Source of the DNA: Deroplatys truncata
Taxonomy: Eukaryota > Arthropoda > Insecta > Mantodea > Mantidae
Reading direction: 5' to 3'
Assembly (NCBI GenBank): GCA_030765065.1
Contig: CM060988.1
Coordinates: 200,878,565 to 200,942,564 of the forward strand
DNA length: 64,000 nt
This document shows, one piece after another, positions 56,805 through 64,000 of this stretch. Position 1 is the stretch's first letter; every line of letters starts with the position of its first letter. Position numbers and translations under genes: made by a program. The notes under the pieces are model-generated. The model searched no databases and had not been told where the DNA came from. It was given only the letters and a program-made list of their open reading frames with translations.

Positions 56805-57936
56805 TTTCAACTAATCATAGAGAATTTTATAATGAAAACAAGCCTCTTTTATAATTTCATATCGAAATTCAAAATTCTAACTGCTATATTTATTTTGTTT
56901 ATTCTTTCTGTATTAGTTCAATACACTTTCCTAAAAAAATGCATACTTTAACCATTCACTTTTCTTAATATACTTTAAGTAAATTACAGTACTTAGTAAT
57001 TTTATTAAACTTATCACTCACTCTGGATTAAAGTAGTTTTTCCTTGTTCTTTTTATCGTTCACTTCACTTAACACTCTCACATAATTTCTTTATAGCTTT
57101 TCACTTCACTCAACACAGTAATCAGTATATTTATCACTCTTCTATGAAACTATTACTTCGCTTTCTCTTTAAAATGAAAATACTTCACTGCACATACAAC
57201 CATATTCGCTTTATCTACACTTATCACTAATTTCACTCCACCTTCCCTCGCCACCATCTTCTTCCTCTCGCTCAAAACCATGGCTTTACTGCTCCTTTTC
57301 CCTAACTCCTCCATTTACCGCCTCTCGCTTCAGGCTCCCACTCCTATCTGCTATCAACTTCTTCCCTTGATCACCCTCCCCCTCGCATTTTGTCCTGCTT
57401 GTCCGTTATCCCCATCTTCTTCTTTCTTTTTTTCCAATCTCCTTCTTTTCCAATAATTTCCTCCCTTTCTCTCCCCATTTTTCCTGCCTGGAATTATCCA
57501 AAACTATTTCCTTTAATTGATTTTCTTCTATTTTATCAGTTTATATACTCCTATTTCTAAAGTATGATTATCAATATTAGACGTTTGTATAAGTGTTTCT
57601 GCTGCACGTAGGACTTGAATTTTCCCCGATTATCTCATTTCTTCATTAATCACAGGTACTAATTGCGACGGACCTCTTGGTCGCTCGTCGTCTTCCTTCC
57701 TTCCTTCCTTCCTTCCTGGTGTTGGCGTTGATGATGTGCTGTAAGAAATTGTCCTAAAAACTTCTGCGCTGGCCTATACTCTTAACATTTCTCTAGTGCG
57801 TGGTGACAGAGACGAAATAAAAAGTTTGGGTTAACTTTAACTGCAATTTATTCACATTTGCTTCAGCCAGTGGTGAGTTCTATCCGATAAATATTAAATA
57901 TTACAGGGTTATGGGGCCTATCTGTTAAGCTGTATC

Positions 57937-57988
<52 letters not shown>

Positions 57989-58470
57989 CTTAAATTGCTA
58001 ATAGTTTCATACACTCCGCCATCAAAGTGACGTGAAGTTCACCCCCTGACGATATTATAACAAGTCGTGCAAAAGTCCTTAACTATTTTAAAGCACTAAG
58101 GTGATTGGCTGATCACCTTAGTGTCTTATGAGAAGATTTGCCCTTATATATCTCCCTATGACGCGTCTGGACTTTCCATTTGTGTCCAAGCCTCTCGCTA
58201 TCTCGTTCTAACCTCTATCTCTCTCATTCTAGCGGCTCTAGTCATGTTCAGCCTAGGTCCTATGCTACCTCAGAGATGTCTCTGCCTGGTACAGCTTGGC
58301 ATCTTGTACCTGACCCTCACCTTCACAACTAGCTAGCCTCCATTACATATAACACACACGCATTTACAATTGTATAACATTAATATTTACACTGATGTAC
58401 CATTGTTCTCGCTATATAATGCTAAAATGTTATCTTGTTCACTAACTTGTCCCCAAGCTATTTTGCTAAC
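56801..58470. other. AT- and pyrimidine-rich intron, microsatellites, no gene recognised
   Basis: Includes a CCTT run at about 57692-57716 and a (CT)n(TA)n tract at 57938-57990. A C/T-rich stretch at about 57240-57500 gives purine-rich, Glu/Lys-rich reading on the minus strand but no domain. The ORF 58121-58336 is unassigned. Confidence 0.5.
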
Positions 58471-58479
58471 TTTTTAGCC

Positions 58480-59085
58480 GATATGTCGAGTTGTGTGTAT
58501 ATATTTTTATTTCTTAAAATATATGCTATCTCGTATCCACTTAAAACTTGCCTCTCTTGTATTGTCTCATTATAATAATGTATACAACCAAACAGTACAT
58601 GCTCCGGGGTTCCTTGCTGAATACTTATGTCGATCTGTGTTCTATTAATTTTCCTCCAGTAGGTTTTATAGGGGCGGTGTCGTGTTAAATAATGTATAGT
58701 TCCTTTGTTGGTTAGATATGTTTTAAGTTTAACAGTTTCGAAATGTTGTTACACAAATAAAAAGCTCTCCTTCCCCTATCAATACTTTTCCAATCTTGTT
58801 GTCAACTTAACTTCAAATTATGTTTTATTTTCACTACGGTTTTATATATTTTCCCAATTATACCTGCGTCCTTATCTAATTCACCTTTCTTCAAAAACAT
58901 TTTTCAACCTCAATTTTATCGCTAAATCTATTGGTCAAATTCCTGTGGAAACTAATAATGCCATTGTAGGTGTAGTGTTAACTGCCCTGCTCCTGTAAAT
59001 CTTAGTAAAATTTTTCGTTATGCTCTTCTTAGTACCGTTTGAATTTATACCTCATTCATTCGAAATGCCCATACTTTTGCTCTAT
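58480..59085 (-). pseudogene. Non-LTR retrotransposon C-terminal relic
   Basis: The minus strand reads ILLRIYRSRAVNTTPTMALL, VSTGI, a stop, PIDLAIKLRLKNVFEER (about 58900-59020), then LKTYLTNKGTIHYLTRHRPY (about 58690-58750) and QQGTPEHVLFGCIHYYNETI (about 58570-58630). RxxNTxxxxALLVxxGxxPIDL and TPEHVLFxC are typical of the thumb-to-C-terminal zinc/RNase-H-adjacent region of I/Jockey/R1-like LINE proteins. Stops are frequent. No poly-A tail was identified. Confidence 0.6.
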
Positions 59086-59119
59086 GCGTCATAATAACCG
59101 CAAACAGCTGAAAATCAAC

Positions 59120-59728
59120 AGGGCTCTAACAGAATGGCTCGGTATTGAATAATTTTAACCATTAATAACGGATATCTCGGAAATAGATAATGCCACAAAA
59201 AGATTTTTAAATGAATTGTGTGTTTTTAAAGAGAGCTAAAGTTTTGGTGTAGTACGTTTTCGTCTGTCGCCTAACGTTATACGGTTTGTACAAGATTATA
59301 CAAAATTCCTTCCAAATAAAGAGGACTTCAAAGGTATTCCCCAAAAATTCAGGATATACATTATTTGTCGTGAAAACATATTTTAATATGTATCATATTT
59401 TAATAAAAATCGTTAGACATTTTTGGGAAAATAAAATTTTTCAAAAATATTCCATGTAAACAGTAGTTTGGTGTGGGGAATTTTTTTAGAAATCTTCGAA
59501 TAACATGTTTGGAAGATACTGACCTTAAATACCAAGTTTGGTATTTAACCGACGTTTCGTTTTTGAGTTGCGCTGTTCACAGACACACAAACGAACGGAG
59601 GACCTTTTTCTAAAATGCTTTTTTTTGGTTCAGGACCTCAAAACATGTATTTCCAGTGAAATCTCGGTATTGGATTTTAGAGTGGAATCTTACATCCTAC
59701 ATCCTATATGTACTTGGAGAAAGTAAAA
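59120..59728 (-). repeat. P1 repeat, inverted
   Basis: From CCATTAATAACGGATATCTCGG, via GTGTAGTACGTTTTCGTCTG, CTTCAAAGGTATTCCC, AAATACCAAGTTTGGTATTT and GCGCTGTTCACAGACACAC to TCGGTATTGGATTTTAGAGTGG and TTGGAGAAAGTAAAAATG. Confidence 0.9.
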
Positions 59729-59734
59729 ATGACA

Positions 59735-60285
59735 AAGTATTGATCAATTCGAACCATTAACAACATGTCGAAAATAGCTTATGTGATAATTTTTTTTTGA
59801 CTAAATGTAATGCTTTAAAGTGATTTAAATGTATGATGTAGTATATTAACGTCTGTCTAACGCTATACGGGTTGTGTAAAATTATAGAAAATTCCTTCGA
59901 AATGTAGACTTCCCAGAAAATTCAAGATGTACTTTTTTTTCGTGTAAATGTCCTTAATATATGGTATTTTAATGAAAATCCTTCATTTTATAAACTCAAA
60001 AATATTGAAAAATATTCCATATAAAAGGTAGTTGGGGTGGGGGGATTTTCTTGAAAACCTTCGTGTCGCATCTTTTGAAGATACTGAACTTAAATACCAA
60101 GTTTGGTATTTATCTGACATTTCGTTTTTGAATTATGCTGTTCATAGACGCGCACACACTTACAGGAACCTTTTTTCATTTTGTTCTTATCTAAGGAGTC
60201 TCAAAACGTATATTTCGGGTGAAATCTCGATATCGAGTTTTTGGACGGAGCGCAGCATTTACTACAGGTAAGTAAAGTAGGTAAT
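59735..60285 (-). repeat. P1 repeat, inverted, directly after the previous copy
   Basis: From ATTGATCAATTCGAACCATTAAC through TCGTGTCGCATCTTTTGAAG, AAATACCAAGTTTGGTATTT and GTTCATAGACGCGCACAC to GATATCGAGTTTTTGGACGG and GTAAGTAAAGTAGG. It lies in tandem, same orientation, with the copy at 59120. Confidence 0.9.
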
Positions 60286-61938
60286 GCATTTGAGGAAGAC
60301 CTTCACCTAGCATCTATCCCAAAAGAATGAAGAACACGATTTAGCGTGCCCTTCCCTATTGTGCTATACAACGAGAAGACTCGGCGCTTTTCAAACGTGG
60401 AGATGAAAAAACGCTTTTCGGATAGCATCTTTCGTTTCAATCTTACAGCAAATAAAGCGAGGAAGGCTCACGTCATAGAGTTAGGAATTTTATTGTTGAC
60501 GGTGATGACATTCTTGTTGGAGAGACATGGTATCTGCAGAATGTTCCAAATGATGCAATCTATACCTTTTTCACTATAAGCTGGAAGGAGAAGTAAACAA
60601 AACCACGTGACAGAGCATCTTATTGGCTGGTGGACAAACTACAGCCTCTCCCACTTAGCATGTCGTCTCTTCCTGCACAAAAAACAGTTCAGTCCAGAAA
60701 GTAACATTTTGTGGTTATTCTCGTGCAGAGGAATTTAAAGAACTGATTACTGTCCCTGACAGGAATGTGCTACCTTTATCTGTTTGGAAAAAGTACGACA
60801 AGGACAGAGAACGCATGCTACGCAAGGAGTAAAGCTATTCGACTGAGCTGTCGTGTGTGTCATAAATGAGGGTAACATAAGCAAGTAGGCGGGTTCGGAC
60901 CGTGCCTAATACCCAATTTCCCGGGGACTTTCTTTGCTGTGGAAGACAATATTTTAATAGTTAAACTTAAGAAACTAAATGTGTTTGTTCAGATTCACCT
61001 ATAACTACATGGACCGTTATAGCAGAGGGTTTAAGAGGCTATGTTCGTTTCCGGCTAACTGCCACTGTAGAAAACATAAACGCAGACAGTTGTGTTAAAT
61101 GCTTTTAACAAATTCTGTGAAAAGTACCCACATTTAATCAACAAAGAATATGGTTGGTCGTTGTTTAGCAATAATTGAACTTCTTTGATTTAGAATTGTT
61201 GCTCGGACAGCTTGGGTCACGTTTGTTTTCTGTTGTGTTTTAACCTATAGTGCTAATCGGTTTTTTAACTTGTTGACACATAAAAGGTTAAAGCAAAAGT
61301 GGTATACTGATATTAGTCATTATAGGAATGATTTATAAAGCCTGAAGTTAACAACAGTTTAATCCAGTACCTTTAATCACAGACGCAAAACTGTTCAGGA
61401 ACAACTTTTGTTTGTCTACTCTTAGCATTATGTGTTAGAAGTTTAGGATATAAGACATACAATGTTTAAAAGCTAATGATCCCCAAGCTGCGCAATATAC
61501 TGTATTCACATTCTGTATGAAGCAATTTCCTCCACGTGGTGCTGCCATGTGCTCGGCGGAGTGATACATTTAAGTTCTGTTTACTTCTTTCAGCCTATAC
61601 TGAAAAAGGTTTACCTATCATTACGTGAAACATATGGAGGACTGGATGTGGAGGACCGGTGATATGGCCTCCTTAGTTAATGACATTGAGCCTTTTGATA
61701 GATTTGCTCCGAAGAGTTCCTTCACTTGAGAATGCAATACTTCAAGATGTCTCTTCCCCACGATTCTCGATAAAGTCTCATGGAATCGAACGACGGATTC
61801 TCGGCTGTGCTCAAGAATGGGAAAGGACGTCGAACTCATAGGACAAATTCTGTGAGGGTTTCATGCATCCAGTGTTACCAACTCAAACATTTTCCCAAGT
61901 ATGGATGTTAAAGCGTAAAACTATCAAAATCTATACAT
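60286..61938. other. No gene recognised
   Basis: Intronic. The ORFs 60346-60579 (plus) and 61621-61839 (minus, MSSTSFPILEHSRESVVRFH) have no known domain. No repeat shared with the rest of the window was seen. Confidence 0.45.
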
Positions 61939-62702
61939 CTTTCTATATTATTTACCTATAGCAAGTACGAGTATTGCAGTCCACCCAAAAATCTTATATC
62001 GAGATTTTACCGGAAATACGTTTTAGATCTCCTGAATCAAAAAAAGAAAGAAAAAATAAAGGGGAAAAATTTCGGTTAGATACCAAAATTCGTATTTAAG
62101 TTCATATCTTCCAAAGATGCAACACGAAGATTTTCAAGAAAATCTCCCACTCTTAACTAACATTTACATGGAACATTTTTCGAAATTTTCTCAAAGATAC
62201 CTCTAACGATTCTGATTAAAATACCTCATGTTTATGATATTTTCATGATAAATGAAATGTATATCTTGAATTTTCTGGGAGTAGGCTGTGAAGTTTTCAT
62301 TCGGATGGAATTTTGTATAATCTTGTAGAGCTAGTAAACTTAAGCGATAGACGAAAACGTACTACACAAAAAATGTAGATCTCTTTAAAACACACAATTT
62401 ATTTAAAAGAAGTTTCTTTTTGTGACATAAGCCATTTCTGAGATATCCGTTATTAAAGGTTCGAATTGTTCATTTCTTGGTCATTCTCTTAAAGTCCTGT
62501 CAACATTCAGTTGTTTCTCGCGATGTCATGGAAACAGTATGGAATTTTAAGGCCAGCATATAGCGTCCAGTTGTTAAACATTTGACTATCGCCTAAGTCT
62601 TCTGTATTATCCTATTTAATGGAACTATTTCTGTTAAATTTTACGTCGATTAACATGAAGTAGATAGAAAAATGGATGGAGAAAGTTCTGTGAATGTGTT
62701 TC
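61939..62702 (+). repeat. P1 repeat
   Basis: From the head (TATAGCAAGTACGAGTATTG, CCACCCAAAAATCTTATATCG) through GATGCAACACGAAGATTTTC, ACTACACAAAAAATGTAGATC and AGCATATAGCGTCCAGTTGTT to GAGAAAGTTCTGTGAATGTG. It ends about 145 bp before the hinge exon. Confidence 0.9.
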
Positions 62703-62848
62703 TTTGTCAAACTGCCACTAAGCATATGAGTTGTTTTAACTACGGATGATTGTTTGTTATGTCGTATGTCGTATGGGTATTGATAAATAAAAGGGATAAA
62801 TATTCCCTTGGCTCCATACTGTTTTGCAATATCATGTTTGTGTGTTAG

Positions 62849-62965
62849 GTATTTCGACGACTTCACGCTGTGCTCGTCGGCTCTACATGTTCGAGTGTGC
62901 GAGCCTAAAGGTGACGGAATATCCAGCATACACCACCTGCTGGACAGCTTTGTGCTCAGGACTAG
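62849..62965 (+). CDS. Type C LGR exon: hinge before TM1
   Basis: A 117-bp phase 2-2 exon after acceptor GTTTGTGTGTTAG and before donor GTGAGT. It encodes YFDDFTLCSSALHVRVCEPK followed by GDGISSIHHLLDSFVLRT. The pattern YFxxFxxCxxAxHVRxCxPxxDGISSxxxLL is the signature that links the last LRR to the first transmembrane helix in relaxin receptors and insect type C LGRs, and is what fixes the identity of the whole gene. The two cysteines are probably part of the hinge disulphide set. The next exon, carrying the seven-transmembrane domain, is outside the window. Lgr3 versus Lgr4 cannot be decided here. Confidence 0.93.
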
Positions 62966-63100
62966 GTGAGTGTTCAATACAATTCCAAAATAAAGTTTGC
63001 ACTAACGCGAGTATTTTTATAAAGTTCCAAAATGATGTGATAGGAGCAGGAGTACATATGACAGAGGGGCCCCCGAAATTGGGGCATAGGACCGCAAGTA

Positions 63101-63890
63101 CAGGGTGAGCCAAAAAACTACGAACCGGCTGCGCGGTGTTTTTCCTGTCCGCATCCTCGGCGCTCGCTGCCGTCTGCCGTTATCACAGAAAGGCGCGGAT
63201 GAAACCATACAACATTTTTAAAACTACTTTCAAAGGCTTTACTTACCAACTTTACGAAAGGAAATGCTGAAACTGGCCCCGTCGTTGTCCATACATTTTT
63301 GGCACCTCTTTAGGAAACTATCCATCACTCGCCGTAGTTCACGTTGAGAAATTTCCTGGCGGATATTTTGTTTTAATTCTTCCAGGGTGTGTGGGTTTGT
63401 CTTATACACTTTTTTTTAAGTTACCCCAGAGATAGAAATCGCAGGGGGTTAGGTCAGGGGACCGAGGGGCGCCACAAATCTCTACTAATAATTCTGTCCT
63501 CAAATGCACTTGCAATTGTTCTCATCGAAATATTGGCCGTATTGCAGAGTCTTGTTGAAAAAAAGACAAAATCACGCTCCTTGGCCTGTTAATTCTCTAA
63601 AAAGGGGGCAAAAATGTATTCACATATGTACATGCTTCAACTGTTGACTCGAAAAATATTGACAAGTGATGGATAGTTTCCTAAAGAGGTGCCAAAAATG
63701 TATGGACAACGACGGTGGCCAGTTTCAGCATCTCCTTTCGTAAAGTTGGTAAGTAAATCCTTTAAAAGTAGTTTTAAAAATGTATGATTTCATCCGCACC
63801 TTTCTATGATAGCAGCAGACGGCAACGAGCGCCGAGGACGCGGACAGGAAAAACACCGCACAGCCGTTCGTAGTGTTTTGGCTCTCCCTG
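63101..63890. mobile_element. Fold-back DD41D-type derivative, inverted 3' ends
   Basis: It is flanked by TA (63099-63100 and 63891-63892), with ends CAGGGTGAGCCAAAAAAC and the inverse of CAGGGAGAGCCAAAACAC. The inverted arms extend about 225-230 bp (63101-63326 and 63663-63890). The arms contain coding sequence: the left arm on the minus strand, and the right arm on the plus strand, both encode the transposase C-terminus (VMDSFLKRCQKCMDND). On the left the coding continues inward as HTLEELKQNIRQEISQRELR and LTPCDFYLWGNLKK-like sequence (frameshifted). So both ends are copies of the same 3' end. It lies about 135 bp inside the intron after the hinge exon. Confidence 0.85.
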
Positions 63891-64000
63891 TAGATCAGTG
63901 TGAACCTTTTTGCTTCTAAAGTGCCCATTCACAATGGAAGTAAGCGCTACATAATACAGCAAACGCGCAGGTTGAGGGAAGATCATTCACAATGCAGCGG

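Overview
This is a eukaryotic nuclear window, most likely from a large, transposon-rich insect genome. The Tc1/mariner, DD41D, BEL/Pao and tRNA-derived SINE content suggests an insect, perhaps a cockroach, termite, stick insect or orthopteran, but the species is not identified. Real host coding sequence is sparse. From about 22.9 kb to 63.0 kb the plus strand carries eight exons of one gene: a leucine-rich-repeat G-protein-coupled receptor of the relaxin-receptor type (type C LGR, the Lgr3/Lgr4/RXFP class). Six exons are exactly 72 bp and encode one 24-residue LRR each, one 138-bp exon encodes two LRRs, and a 117-bp exon encodes the cysteine-containing hinge that precedes the first transmembrane helix. 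Every junction is phase 2 with a GT..AG intron. The N-terminal exons (signal peptide, LDLa, LRRNT) are not recognised, and the seven-transmembrane exon lies beyond the right edge.

Around these 687 coding bases everything recognisable is repetitive. Names used here: P1 = a roughly 0.95-kb noncoding interspersed repeat with 11-12 bp terminal inverted repeats (ACTTTCTCTAC), about 20 full or partial copies covering roughly 10 kb; X1 = a second interspersed repeat with copies at 6.1-9.4 kb and 33.1-35.2 kb; S1 = a roughly 290-bp tRNA-headed SINE with five copies; S2 = a roughly 500-bp tRNA-headed element with three long copies and fragments.

Layout: 0-4.2 kb, a broken ORF at the edge, then several minisatellites and a strong G-quadruplex motif. 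5.3-9.4 kb, P1 and X1 with a nested stack of TA-target transposons and SINEs. 10.3-13.0 kb, P1 and a decayed BEL/Pao pol fragment (minus strand). 13.0-22.5 kb, a roughly 97-copy satellite array of 94-98-bp monomers. 22.9 kb, first visible receptor exon. 23-30 kb, P1, a DD41D-type transposon, a Tc1 element and a solo LTR. 30.9 kb, exon. 32-37.4 kb, RT fragment, X1 copy 2, and a broken DD41D-type element hit by two later insertions with perfect target-site duplications. 37.5 kb, exon. 38-43.1 kb, SINEs and a 61-bp minisatellite. 43.2 kb, double-LRR exon. 44-52.6 kb, P1 copies, a near-intact mariner inside P1, a pogo-like relic, S2. 52.7-53.1 kb, three exons in a tight cluster with 75- and 79-bp introns. 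53.2-62.7 kb, P1 copies, a DD41D-type element with 310-bp inverted repeats, a non-LTR relic. 62.85 kb, hinge exon; 63.1-63.9 kb, a fold-back transposon derivative.

The genes do not form an operon or pathway: there is one host gene and many parasites of its introns. The most interesting signals are the P1 family itself (including a P1 remnant abutting a receptor splice acceptor), the large satellite apparently inside or next to the receptor gene, and the nested transposons whose pre-insertion site can be read from a second copy in the same window.
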